A stretch of 64,000 bases of DNA from assembly GCA_019914945.1 (NCBI GenBank), contig CM034110.1, positions 935,001 through 999,000 on the forward strand, written 5' to 3'. The position numbers and the translations under genes are program-made. The notes under the pieces were generated by a model. It was not told the origin of the DNA, made no database searches, and was given only the letters and a program-made list of their open reading frames with translations. Origin of the DNA: Typha latifolia (taxonomy: Eukaryota; Streptophyta; Magnoliopsida; Poales; Typhaceae). Of the stretch, positions 11,912 to 23,988 are shown piece by piece (position 1 is the stretch's first letter; each line of letters begins with the position of its first letter).

Positions 11912-13580
11912 ATCTAGGTCCAAGTCCAGAGCAATGTAACCAAGGATAATTAGAGTCTACAGGGTAGGCAGATCCAAAGAGCCCAACCCAAGGATAGATA
12001 GGCCAGCAATGAAGATAGAAAGGGAGTTTAAAGTTAAATGCTGTGGTTGGTGGAGGGTTAACCTGTAACTTGCAATGGTTGAAGCGGTTGGGAACCGAAA
12101 CAACATATCATTATTATCTGCCAACATTAAATACTAGTAGCTAAAGGGTCTACTATGGTTGATGTGGTCATTGAGAGAGGCAGAGGTCGGCAAACCATGC
12201 TTTAAGCCATCTTTGGGAAGAACATATGTCCTCTCCAGCTTCCATGTCTAAGCTCCTTGATGATAGTGTCATGTACCTTGGCACCACAAATTGCCTTCCC
12301 AAATAGGGTTAATGGTTAAGGTGAGCAGATTTGCATGGGCGATAATAGGAAGCTCTGTGCACAAAGGTCATCGTGTAGGAAGGAGCTAGAGAGGAAGATT
12401 GACTCTGGCTAGAGGGAAGAGAAAGAGGGTGTCGATGGAAATAAAGATTATCCCTATAAGCTTGGATATGGGCTTTCCTCTTCTTTTTCTTCCCAGCATA
12501 GTTCCAAGCAACCCATACCCACCATGACCAAGCTCTCAGAGTTTGAGGGCTGAACCTCTAGCCACAACTTAGAATCTCGTAAGAATACAATATATGTCCT
12601 CATAAGAAATGATGACCTTAAATTGCGTTATCTCGTTCCTCCAACGACAATTTGAGCTTGATCTACCAACTAGGGTTGAGAATGAAGTCATCTCCCATCG
12701 CTGAAACCAACCATATTCAATACCACCCATCATTGCTAGCTTGTTAGCTAGAACAAGAGATTGGTTATAGCAAAGGTTCTCTAAATAACAAGAGGACTAG
12801 GGAGAAAGGTCGTACACTCCTCCACCCTATAATGGACGTCCGACACCATTGAGAGAAGAGAGTTGTAGGAGCAGTTTTTATGTTCAAGACGACTACACCA
12901 AAAAGCAACAAAGGGTGTTAGTGGAGGAGAACTTCTAATCAATTTTGGACGAGTGGTTGAACAAGGATCAAGATTACCAAAGCTAGAGGATATCTACACC
13001 ATTATAAATCTATTTCGTGTATGTTGTGATGGTTAGGTCTCCTTGAGGAACCTTTTTTTGTGTGTTAAAAACCACCTACCACCCATCATTATCTACAATA
13101 ATGCGACTAGGCTTAGGTGGAGCTTTTTATGCATAAAACTACTCATTGGTGGCAGCTTGAGCTAGACGGAATTGCCGCCAATATTCCACAATGAACGCAA
13201 CAAGAGGTCTGGTCATTCTAATTGTGAGACATTATAATTTTTATGTTTCTTGTTTTGGAGGAAGGGTTATTATTGTACTTGCAGTATGAAATTTTAATAT
13301 TAAAGTAATGTTCTAAGGTGCTTATGAGGCTAGTGAGAGTCATTCTAATTATTTGATGAGATTTGTTAACTAATAACCTAATCAGCAAATCTCTAGTATT
13401 ATATGTGGCATATTCTCAAAGCACATGCTCTAGTATCGAATTCTATAAGCAAAATACTAGAATTTAGCCATGTTCACTTTGTGGAATAAGACAAATACTA
13501 GTATAGTTATTTTAATTTCTTATACTAGCATAAAAGAGCCTATTATCACGGATTTAATCTTTTTTTAACAATTTGCTAGT
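11912..13580. other. Anonymous sequence, no gene seen
   Basis: Moderate GC without long ORFs. It resembles degraded retroelement sequence, but I recognise no domain. Confidence 0.3.
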
Positions 13581-13586
13581 CCGTAC

Positions 13587-14181
13587 TGTTAGGACTGTTA
13601 GGACTGTTTTGAGTATGTAAATGGGATGCCAACCCCATGTCTTTTGTATGTTTTTGGGTGTCTTTTGGTTTCCTTCAAGAGCTCCTTGCGAAGCAACCTT
13701 GGGATCGCAATATTAGTGTCGTCGCAACACTAGTTTGGGTTTTCCCCCGCATGTGCCTATAAAACTCATGGGCCAAAACCCAAACGGGGCTTACTTTCAA
13801 AACGTAACGCCCCACAAGACCTTTGAACCCCCTGGGTTGCAGAATTGGGGATGCTCATACTTAGTAGTATAGGAGAACTATCGAGAAGCATTAAGTGAGT
13901 CAACTTCACAACCGAAGTGCCACTGGTTCAATGGTGTTCATTTTGCCCTCGATGGCTATCCTGCCTCTTTAATTTCTTGTCGTTGGCATGTCTTGTAACT
14001 TCTTTTCCAATTAATAGAGAATCGCAAACTTGTTTGCCATACATTGTATTTTGCTTGTCTTTGCTTTGTCGCAATCCAAAACAGGTGCATCGCTTGTGAA
14101 GCGAACAACTGACTTAACTTTGCTACTTGAAAGTTGAGTGCCGTGCGGTCTTTGTCTATCGCAAAGACTTAGTCCGTGACA
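13587..14181. mobile_element. Probable solo LTR (~595 bp)
   Basis: The segment opens with TGTTAGGACTGTTAGG and closes with AGTCCGTGACA, so it has the TG..CA ends of an LTR. GTAC flanks it on both sides (13583-13586 and 14182-14185), a possible 4-bp target duplication. It holds a TATA-like cctataaaac (13756-13765). Composition is higher in GC than the surroundings. No internal retrotransposon genes, PBS or PPT adjoin it, hence solo. The short duplication makes the exact ends uncertain. Confidence 0.45.
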
Positions 14182-14474
14182 GTACGGTGCTCCAACTTTT
14201 TCGCAAGATGAGATAAGCCTCGAAATAAAAGTAGTATAGATGTAAGAAAAGAAAAATGAGCTTCAATAAGTTAAAAAAAGACAAGCTTTCTTTATGAAAC
14301 CCTCACTTCTATTTTAGTTTACTAGCTTCAAATCTCTTTACAAGTAAAGTGCTTAAGTCTTTATACAGAGATCATAAGAAACTTAGCTACTAAGATTTTT
14401 AAATTTTCTTATCAAGTAGGAGGAACTAGCAAGGGTAGGGGAAAAAAAACCTAGGTGGGGAAAAAAAATATTAA

Positions 14475-17400
14475 ACACCTCCTTCTAAGATCTTTAGGTT
14501 TCTCATGATAATTTTATACCATCACAATTTTTCATCATTTTATACTAGTTGATGCTGAGTCCTGAGTGTTTACCTTTTACTATTTTCCCAAATCTTTCCT
14601 GCACACTGATGATCAAAATCAAATCCAAATTAGCATTACTTTATCTTTCCATATTTATCTAGTTTAGGCCAACTTAATTATCAGCAACCTCACCAACACA
14701 ACTCTTCAATTTTATCGCCACCTGATAAAGTTTCTCAGCCAAAAAGAGAAAGTTATCTAATCAGTTTTAATTTCTTGAAAATTAGGGGTTGTCTCATCAA
14801 TTTTCATTTCTTGAAAGGTTTACAGTTTATCTTAGCCCAAGAAGAAAAGATTAAGGATTATCTAATCATTTTCCATCCTTGAAAGAAGCAAATGATGCAC
14901 GTATGGTTATATTGTACAAAATGAGAACTGTACTATATGGTAATCAGTCGAATTGTGGTAATTCATAGCTTTGAGACAACATACCTCAATAGTATGGATC
15001 TGTAATTTCCTTCCATCAACAATAATTGGACTTTCTTTGAAGGACAATTGGGATATTAGTCCCAGCGAAGCCACTTCCTGAGGACATTAACTGTCAAGTT
15101 ACCCTGGTACAGGCCAAATATCAAGAGAGATGCATTTATGAATTTTGAGAGCAATTCAGTTGCCACCAACCTCAAGAATGGCAAAAGGGCGGGTATCATA
15201 TTCCCCGAATTCATCCAGTAATGATCTCACATTTTAGCACCTCGAAACATCAACGCTGACTTCTAAATTCTCAATAAACTTACTCCTCAATGAGGAATCA
15301 CAAGCAAACCTCAAGCATCCCAAAACTTGAGAAAACATATCAATAATTGGTTGTATACCAGCTGAAATTGCTTCACGGTAGACTCTGATTGTGGATGCTG
15401 TCCTGCCATGTACTAGCAATAAAAAAAATACAGCATTCAAGAATAATCTCACTGCAAGATCTTCCTCAAAGAATTACTACAGTGAGAACTGCAATCATGT
15501 AACAGCATGAAGCAGTATGTACCTTGAGATAAAAATTAAGTATGATGTCATTGTAAGAACCTTCAAAAGAAAGGCCCTAAAACTTCACACTAGTTTATCC
15601 ATACGAAGCCATATAAATCAAGAAATAATGATCTCTATCTTCCAAGAATAGCTCTATATAGAGAAAGATTTATATATGGAATACAGTATTCTCCGATGGT
15701 TTGAGCTTTTGGGCTCACCAGATATTCAACATAGTATCTGAGCCTGGTTTCTAACTTGGCAGTCAGTGATTATAGATGAATGCTTCTAAAAGCTCTTACT
15801 GTGTAGCAGCTAAGGAAATATGAAGCAAATTGTAGTTCAAAGGAAAAATGAAGACTTGAAATACCATATTTTAAAAAAAATTATAGGATTGAAGAAAAAA
15901 AAAAGAAATGTTGAAACAGTAGTTCTGCGAAAGTAGAGTAAAAACACTAGTAACTTAGACCAAGAAGTCAGCATACAAATGACCACTATGGCAGTAAAAA
16001 GGTTAAACATTCTTTGTCAAAACATTGAGACAAAATATATATTCCAGTCCAAAATATGTAATTGAGAATTTGAAGACAAAAAGGTTTTGACAGGAGAATG
16101 AATAGCATTTAGATGATTTCAAAAGCTAAGATTATGATAGATCTCAAGACTACTTAATTGATTTAAAGTCTTAAATTTGATTTTTTTTTTTTAAGAATGA
16201 GTATGATAATTAGGCAAATACCATACCATTTGTTATTGATCATTGGTTTTCCAGAGATGAAGGTCACAACTGTTTTACCAAGTGAACAATCCTTTGCAAA
16301 GCTTTTTCGGCACAACCGCACAACCCTACAGCAAAGGTAATTTCATTAAGATCACCTATTATTTTACATCAGAAAAAAGACAAAGGTCGAAGATAGATTA
16401 GGATACTTCTAAGCTCATATACACTACCAAACAAATGGTATACAAATTAGGCAAAACAAATCTGTTGCTAATTCACTGTAAAGCAAGTGCAGTATATTTA
16501 TTTATTCTTTTCCTTTTTCTTACTGCAGTAAAAGAAACTAGTATATAAAAAAGAAACAAACTTACCTGTCAGAGAGCAACACATAATGAGAAATATCTGT
16601 ACTTCTATTCCCATCTAAAGAAAGAGAGGAAAGTCTTACTAGAAGGATAGAGTCCCACCTTATCATTGTGAGTCTCTGGTAGGGCATCTGAATACAAGAT
16701 TTGCTTAAGTAGGAGTGTATTTTCTATATTCTAAAATAACCAAAACAGGTGGTTTTAGTCCTTTTGGGGTGTGGATCTGTTCCAAGCATGTCTATTTGGT
16801 CAGAACGGACACCAGACACATTGTCATATCTACATCAACGCATTAAGTTATCTACATCGACGCATTAAGTATGTCACACAAGCAATGCAAACTGGAGAAT
16901 AGAAGAGCCCCTCTTCATTAATATGAGAATGAACTGAGCCATCCATGTGACACGCTTGATACGTTGATGTATATATGATGGTCTTCTTGGATTGAATCCC
17001 ACCTCGCTTCTGTAGTTCCTTGTGCATCAATGAAACAAAAAAAAAAATCTATAGATTTAGTTGTGTAAGTTTCACTTTAATCCAATTGGTAATTTATGTC
17101 TAGCCCATGAATACCATGAGATACAGATTACATTATCAATGTAGAGTTCGTACAGATTTTGGCATGCTAACACTACTAGTCAAAACATATTGAATATACA
17201 TACCAAGCATACTTACGTATCTTATATATGCTGCTCAGAGATAAGTATCAGATAGAAAGTAAAGGACTTCACATATCATCAATCTATGAAACAATAGAGA
17301 CAAAACAATCTAAAGTGAAGTTGTATTTTGATTATTTTCTTTTACAGTAGAAAACCACTAAGGTTAATCTCTATATAAGTTCATTTAAGATTTCGATCAT

Positions 17401-18845
17401 CATAAGTTCTTCATGCATATTGTTTATGACTTTGTGTTGATCCTTAGCGAAGCCACTTGTACTTATCTCATGAATGCTTTTGTCATAATCTTATTGTTAA
17501 CTCACTAGTTACTCTAAAAGTTTAAGCTGTTAGAGAGAAATATTTTTTTATCTTTTAAGTCCTATTAACTTAGATATGTAAATTTTTTTATATTTTATTG
17601 ATCAAGTAGACTTGGCTGGATTTGAACTCAGTAGTCCGGACCTTCTGTTTTGATATCATGTAATATTTTAACTTGTCAATTACTCTAAAAGTTTAAGCTA
17701 TTAAAAAATAAAAGATTCTATATTTCATATTCTAACACACATTTATTCCCATGCTTCTTTTCAGATTTTTTTTTCTGAACCTTAATTCAATACTTTAGTC
17801 TAAATTAGTGTATCTTTCTATATATGAGAAGATTAGTAAGAAAAGGAGCCCCTCAAAAAGTCAAGAGCTGCCTTAACACTAGATAGAGAGAGTCTCAGAT
17901 CCTAACAATCAAAAGATACTCAAAGTAGGCCAATGGTCTTCAAACTTAACCATAACATTACAATCTTCTCTTAACTTTAATTAGTAATAGTTAAAACCAT
18001 ACATTTTGTGTTATATTGTCTGCAACTTACCAATAAAGTTTCTAAGCACAACAGTTTCTGCTAATAGACACTAGTTGCAGTTCAACTCAACAAAGGAACC
18101 TCCAGAATATGTAGTGACTAATATATTCTGCTCAAAGAAGAAATATCAAAAATCTTTATTTTAGGTACTTGTTCATCTTTGGGGAACAAATAAGAGAACA
18201 GTCGTAAATGAAACATCACGCCATAGTAGCCAAAATAAACCTCTAAGATAAAGACTGCAGAGATAATTGGAAGCAACCATCCTCATACTGAGAATCAGGA
18301 CAAAAGGTTTACAGATGAGCAGGTAAAAGCTCAAAAAGCCAAAATTAACCTTTTAATATCAGCTACATCCTTAACTTGGAATGACATGGCAGTATCTAAT
18401 AATATTATATAGCCTTATTAACCATTTGATTCAGAAAGAAGATTAGAGGCTACAAATCAAGTGTGTTGCTTAACTTACTTACAGTAGACATAACTAAAAG
18501 GAGGTGTTCAAATCATAAGGCATAGATCAGCTAACATCATAATGCATGCTGATAAAAAAGAAAAAAGAAAAAGAAAGCTAGTTGACAACAAATATTTAAG
18601 AACCATTACAAATGTAAACAGAAAATAGTGAATTTGAAACTTTGTTTTTGTTCATACTAGTTGGTTTGATTATCGTACTTCAAACATAGCATCAACTTCT
18701 CCACTTTTAGAGCAGGTTCATATCAGTGTAGTATAAAGTTTGCAATCAGGTTTTAGTCCAGCGCCCATCAGTAGTAGCATCACTTGAAATGCCCCTAGGT
18801 AGAAATATAGTCTTTAGATATTTAAAAGGTAAACTAAGATGCTAC
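14475..18845 (-). pseudogene. MRL1: Partial MRL1 duplicate, broken
   Basis: This stretch aligns by eye with parts of the intact MRL1 gene (about 35690-37857 and 44021-47263), same orientation, exons and introns included. Exon equivalents are 14985-15077 (exon 15, open), 15171-15402 (exon 14), 16227-16325 (exon 13), 16566-16591 (stub of exon 12) and 18679-18794 (exon 5). Lesions: TCA to TAA at 15234-15236; an 8-bp tandem duplication (ggttgtgc twice on the minus strand) at the start of exon 13, which shifts the frame; and TGA at 18718-18720 in exon 5. A junction at 16591/16592 joins sequence that is 6,163 bp apart in the intact gene, removing exons 6-11 and most of 12. Exons 1-4 and 16-18 are absent. 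It cannot encode MRL1. Confidence 0.92.
17525..17720 (-). repeat. Possible tRNA-related SINE relic in pseudogene intron
   Basis: On the minus strand a gatatcaaaacagaaggtcc stretch is followed by gagttcaaatccagcc, which is close to a pol III B box (GGTTCGANTCC). Then comes tctacttgatcaataaaata, like the tail of common plant SINE-type repeats. A shorter, rearranged equivalent lies at about 45000-45090 in the intact MRL1 intron. Box A is not clear, so this is tentative. Confidence 0.3.
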
Positions 18846-19034
18846 TCTATTGAAAAATTAACTTAGGAATACAATATGTAAAAGCAATGGGGATTCTAGA
18901 GTTGTCAGTAGTTAGTGACAGCCTTTTGTAGTGGAAGGCTTTCTCCTAGAAATAGAACATAAAACCTGGATAAGAATAAAGCTTCCCTTGACCAGGTGAT
19001 CTTTTCTTTTCCTTTTTGTGAATTTTATGAAGAC

Positions 19035-21128
19035 TCATGCTGGATAACCAAACTCGTAGTCAAGCAATTCAGACTCAGAAGAAATCATCTCTTTGTCTTC
19101 AAAGAACACTCTTAACAACTCATAGATGTCCTCAGCTTGAGGGTGCGATCTATCTTCTGCATTAAATGAATGCACCTTGTTCCTGACCTCAATCCAACTC
19201 CAACCAGGAACCTTGCTCAATCCTCTGTTCCTCATCACCCTCTGCAAAGTTGCTCTATCATTCCACATCCCAAAACCTGAGTACATGTTGGAGAGAAGCA
19301 CATAAGTGGAGTGATGTCCAGGCTCTGCTACTAGTAAATGCTTAGCTACATGGCTTGCCAACTCCATGTTTCCATGGATCCTACAGGCACCTAGTAATGT
19401 CATCCACACCATGGCATCTGGTTCAAAGGGCATTGACTGCACAAGTTTTTTCGCTTCATCTAGTTGTCCAGCCCTACCAAAGAGATCGACCCCACATGCA
19501 TAATGCTCCATCCGGAGTGGAATTCCATAGCTTGATTCCATTGTTTTTAGAAACTTTGATCCTTCTTCTACTAAACCCATGTGACTACATGCAGAAATTA
19601 AACCCACAAAAGTAATGTGATCTGGTGGAACCTCCAATTCTTGCATCTCAGCGAAGAGATCAAGTGCTATCTGTGCTTGCCCATGTTGTGCATAACCGAA
19701 AATGATTGAATTCCATGTCACTGAACTGCCTTTGTCTGCTTCATTGAAAGATCTTCTTGCATCGTCAATGATGCCACATTTAGAATACATGAACACTAAT
19801 GAGCTAGCTACAAAATCATTTGAAGCAAAACCTGATTTGAGGACTAATCCGTGGAGTTGCTGACCCAATTGAAGAATAGCCAATTCTGAGCATGACCGAA
19901 GTACGGCAGAAAATGCATACTGGTCAATCTTAAGATGCACTGACTGCATTTCCCTAAAAAATTTCAATGCTTCCAGAAATAGCCCATTCTGAGAGAACCC
20001 AGTTAATATTGAGTTCCATGAGACACTGTCCTTAACATCCACCAAGTCGAAGCATTTGGTGGCATCCTCCATACCATTTTCGCCACACCTGATGTACATT
20101 GCAATTAGTGCATTACAAACTGGTGTTGCCCAATCCAATCCTCTCTTGATCACTAAACTATGCAAGACCTTTCCTTGGCCAAGATGATCAATTTCAGAGC
20201 AGGCACTAACCATACTGGTAAAAGTGTACATATCCATATCCATTCCAACCTCCTGCATCCTAACAAACAGCTCCAATGCATCATCAGTTCGCCTATGGCA
20301 AGCATATGCCGCGAGCATCGAGTTCCATGTGACCAACTCCCTAGCATCTTCCATCTCATCAAAAACCTTTCTCGAATCTGCAACAAACCCACACTGTGAA
20401 TATGCTGTGATCGCTGCATTGCACACAATGGAATCCATCACCCAGCCATACTTCACAATCTTAGAGTGCAATTGGCACATCAAGCGATGACAATCCATTC
20501 CTTCGACCAAAGTCAACAAGCTAGCAAATGTAGCCTCATCAGGCATCAACCCTGCTCTTTCCATCTGATCAACCAACTTGAATGCAGTTTCAGTCCAACC
20601 CATTTCAGCACAGCCTGCAATAAGCGCATTCCACGAGACAGCATTTCGTTCAGGCATTTCCTCAAACATCAAGCTGGCATCTTGAATCCTACGACATTTT
20701 GCATACATATCAACTAATGCACTCGCCGAGAAGACATTGTAATGGAACCCTGACTTTACTATCAATGAGTGTATCTGGATGCCAAGATTGATGCCTGCAA
20801 CGCATGCAATGGACTTGAGGATGCTGCCCAAGGTGTAGTGGTCAAAAGAGATGGACTTGGCCATCATAGATTTGAAGAGGGCCCATGATGTCTCGTGGGC
20901 ATTGGAAGAGACATGGGCAGAGATGAGGGCATTCCAGGACACGGTGTCTCGCTGGGGGATTTCGTCGAATACCTTACAGGCGTGAAACAGCCCATTGGAT
21001 TTAGAGTAGGAAGTGAGGATGTTGTTCCAGGAGTAGGTGTCGATGGCGGATCCGGATTTTATCAAGCGAGCATGGGTTTTCCCTGCGGAGAGGAAGGTCC
21101 CTGTTGGGAGATGGAGAGGTGAGCGCAT
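19035..21128 (-). CDS. PLS-class PPR protein, At3g25970-like (PCMP-E46)
   Basis: An uninterrupted 697-residue protein on the minus strand, one exon, as is usual for this class. From about residue 15 to 600 it is a run of pentatricopeptide repeats of alternating P, L and S types. Marks include repeated VSWNALI/VTWNS, LVDMYAKC/LVFMYSKCG and DARKVFDEM-type segments. The C-terminus carries E and E+ motifs (GRAGQLDEAKKLVQSMPFEPD; KVPGWSWIEVRNKVHSFNAEDRSHP) and stops without a DYW deaminase domain. Length, order and wording match Arabidopsis At3g25970 (701 residues) closely, so I call it the probable orthologue. E/E+ PPR proteins normally bind organelle RNA one base per repeat and recruit a separate DYW partner for C-to-U editing; the specific target here is unknown. 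The first Met at 21128 is used; no clear transit peptide is seen after it, so the true start could lie upstream. It sits between the broken and intact MRL1 copies, on the same strand. Confidence 0.93.
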   Translation of the reverse strand: MRSPLHLPTGTFLSAGKTHARLIKSGSAIDTYSWNNILTSYSKSNGLFHACKVFDEIPQRDTVSWNALISAHVSSNAHETSWALFKSMMAKSISFDHYTLGSILKSIACVAGINLGIQIHSLIVKSGFHYNVFSASALVDMYAKCRRIQDASLMFEEMPERNAVSWNALIAGCAEMGWTETAFKLVDQMERAGLMPDEATFASLLTLVEGMDCHRLMCQLHSKIVKYGWVMDSIVCNAAITAYSQCGFVADSRKVFDEMEDARELVTWNSMLAAYACHRRTDDALELFVRMQEVGMDMDMYTFTSMVSACSEIDHLGQGKVLHSLVIKRGLDWATPVCNALIAMYIRCGENGMEDATKCFDLVDVKDSVSWNSILTGFSQNGLFLEALKFFREMQSVHLKIDQYAFSAVLRSCSELAILQLGQQLHGLVLKSGFASNDFVASSLVFMYSKCGIIDDARRSFNEADKGSSVTWNSIIFGYAQHGQAQIALDLFAEMQELEVPPDHITFVGLISACSHMGLVEEGSKFLKTMESSYGIPLRMEHYACGVDLFGRAGQLDEAKKLVQSMPFEPDAMVWMTLLGACRIHGNMELASHVAKHLLVAEPGHHSTYVLLSNMYSGFGMWNDRATLQRVMRNRGLSKVPGWSWIEVRNKVHSFNAEDRSHPQAEDIYELLRVFFEDKEMISSESELLDYEFGYPA

Positions 21129-21769
21129 GCCCCCTCAACAAATAGGATGCAGGACATGAGTTGTTTCTTTGATCCTCTTCAACAACAACACAATGCACCT
21201 AAGGGAAAAGTTTTTGGATATGCATTTTATATAAATCCTTCTCCAATCTGAAATAGCAGAACATATACTTAAATCAATAGGAACCATGAGGATGTTTTGT
21301 TATCAAAAACTAAAGCCTTGAACAAATGGGTGCGTATCTGCATATTGCAATGTGATATATACTAATGCTTGAAGAGCATAAAATATAACATCAGTCACAG
21401 AAGGAACAAAAGAAATTTAACATGAGAAAATATCTAGATTTTAGAGGCTACTTTCTTTAGCTGACTTCAACTTATCTATCATGGTGAACAAATTTTGTCA
21501 AGCAGTTGGAGAAAATCTTCGATATAGGGTAAACAATGATCACAATGACATGCATCTTTCTGGAATTATCATCTAATACCTTTTCAGCAATACTTAAGCC
21601 TCTTCGCACATTAAAGAGAAAGGTATTGTGACCCTTAACCTTAAGATAGTAAGTTTGTTAGAAATATTAATATTTCTATGGTGTTATTTTAAAATAAATA
21701 ATTTTGTGAATAAATATTTTGATTAGACACCTTTTCATAATTATAACTATCTGTTAGTTATTTAACTAC

Positions 21770-21895
21770 CATGACTACTTTTTAGTTATATAACTATTTT
21801 TTCGTTATCTAACTACATTTTAGTTATATAACTACCATAACTAATTTTTAGTTATATTACTACCATAACTACTTTTTAGTTATATAACTACTAGC
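21770..21895. repeat. Short AT-rich tandem repeats (~25-30 bp)
   Basis: About five degenerate units of the form ACTACTTTTTAGTTATATAACTACC, each with the near-palindrome GTTATATAAC. Confidence 0.7.
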
Positions 21896-22183
21896 ACCTT
21901 TTAGTTGGTGTCTTTTTATTTTCTATAAATAGAAGATAGGGCTATTGATTTGGATATTCTATAGACCTAAGTGCTTGCTTTGTTACAATTAACTCTAGTT
22001 CAGATCAAAGTTCAATTTTGCAAGTTACACCTTGATTCATGACGGTCTTGTATCCCGAGAACAAATTGCCTTCGTAAATTTCCAATCGCAATAAGTGATG
22101 GCAAATTTGTTCAAGAGATAGATTTACCTTCGCCTGACCGTTGCAAGTGCCTAGCCATTTGATTTCATTAACCTCCACTTTTA

Positions 22184-22186
22184 ATT

Positions 22187-22216
<30 letters not shown>
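22184..22216. repeat. (TTC)n microsatellite
   Basis: An uninterrupted TTC/CTT run of about eleven units. Confidence 0.95.
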
Positions 22217-22219
<3 letters not shown>

Positions 22220-22259
22220 AAGGTTTATGGTTTTAGGCCCTTTGGGTCCAAAGGGCATG

Positions 22260-23980
22260 AAGAATCAAAGAACATAGCGAGTGGGCAAGGGTGTTCGCGC
22301 TAAAGTCAATTTGATTATATGAATCTTGATGCAAATCCCAAGACACATTCATCTAATCAAATATTTAACAAATACTGAACCAAACATATCAATTAAGAAA
22401 CTTGATAAACTGAGAATATCATGCTGATGAAGTTTTTTTCAACTGTGATTATTACTCTATTAGTTTGTGGTTTTGTAAAATCATGTTTTCTTTTTTGTTA
22501 AAAAAAACTTAATTAGTAGAATAGGAAACAAATTAAATAGTGGTCAACCCACATCTGGATCCATATTTTTGCTCCAGATACTCATTCAATTACATAATTT
22601 AGGACCACATTCTAAACTAATAATAATATAAATCTAATATGGGCTGGATTTTGAACGAATACATATCGGATATAGATTAGATTTTGAAGGAATATGGATA
22701 TCGATCGGATACGAACCATTAAATGAATTTGGATATAAATTAGATATTAATTAAAACGAAGGAGACATGATATGCTCTAAAAAGATAATGGTCTAAAGCA
22801 TTTTTCTCTCATACTATCCATATGACAAAAAAATAAATAGTAGATATGTTCTATAAAACATTTATTCTATTGTTTACTTAATTACCGACAAGGTTGGTTG
22901 GCATATTACATAGACACAAAGGCATCTTCAAAATAGTTTGGCACAAACTAACACGCATGCCCAAAGGGTAGCATTCATTACATCTTAAAGTAAAAAGAAA
23001 TTATGAAATAAAATCAATAAAAAATGTAAAACCAAGGGCAATCAACTAAAGATATCAAAATTCCAAAGGTTGGTCAAAAGTTACTCTTATACATACTAAA
23101 GCATTTGCAAAAATCGAGTGCATGCGACAAGATTAAAGTATGATTGTCTCTCCAAAAATTTGACCTTAACGACATAGCCCTATAATTATGAGTACTGAAA
23201 AGAAAAAATAATTTAATTCAGGAAAATCCACCGCATAGTAACTTTTGACCATGTAAGGGAGCCTCCTCCTAAACTACAACAACTAAATTTCTTTAAAGTA
23301 AAAGATGCAATTATGAGGTTCTAGCTTGAAACCCTTCATTATATGATTGTCTGATTTAGAAACCAGGAATGCATAGTAACCAGGAAAAGGAAGCAGAATA
23401 GAAAAGGTATTTTGCCATCGCATCAGGACCAAATCGCGAACTTTGAATTTGCTTATTAAGAATAATAAAGAACTGTTCTTTCTACAAATCACATATAATA
23501 CTACAAGTTAAATGTGGTCTTCGCCAATTAAGCACTTAAGCGAAAGACCCAACTCTCGAATTAGCAATCCAAGGCACAAAATTGTAGAAAGATCTCACCT
23601 ATCTTTGGAAATCGACGGAGTGGACTTCAGCCTTGTAAGAGAAAACCACAATCTCCTTGGAGGACGGATTGAGCGAGAGGGAGACGGAGACGGCGACGGA
23701 GGCGGAGGGCGAGGAGGGGGCCACGAAGGCAGCGGGCTATGGAGGTGGAGTATGGAGGCGGATGGAGAGATGGTAAATGGACATGATTTTTTTTTGGGTT
23801 AATGTTAAATTGGATTAGTGGATTGGCCGGGTCGGATCGGGTCGATTTAATATAATTAATTATATTTCTGTGGGTAAACTGATATCTGATTCCCGCTCTA
23901 AACAATTTATATTTAACCGAATCCAATCATCCATATTCGGATCCGAACCCAAGACTAATAGTATATCCTAACCCATATGC
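22260..23980. other. Spacer, possible gene relic at 23590-23760
   Basis: Mostly AT-rich and non-coding. A CpG-rich block (23640-23760) reads on the minus strand as an open stretch (VAVSVSLSLNPSSKEIVVFS) ending at a possible donor gtgaga near 23600. The same frame has a stop just upstream and no Met, so no gene is called. 23800-23960 has GGATCGGGTC/GGATCCGAACCC motifs typical of degraded hAT-type repeats. Confidence 0.3.
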
Positions 23981-23988
23981 GGGCTAAT

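Larger units (their letters stand above)
21650..22220. repeat. Possible copia-type LTR remnant
   Basis: Starts near TGTTAGAAATATTAATATTTC, a common opening of plant copia LTRs, and contains a TATA-like ctataaataga (21934-21944). No 3' boundary, PBS or coding domain is visible. It also holds the short tandem array at 21770-21895 and the TTC run at 22184-22216. Confidence 0.3.

Noticed and set aside
15234..15452. Short ORF MRLFLNAVFFLLLVHGRT as a separate membrane peptide
   Set aside because: Its first residues are intron sequence and the rest is the exon-14 equivalent of the broken MRL1 copy, ended by the TAA at 15234.
23627..23926. CpG-rich minus-strand ORF as a new gene
   Set aside because: Arg/Leu-rich product of a G-rich tract. 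The better-looking frame has a stop upstream and no start; no second exon could be supported.
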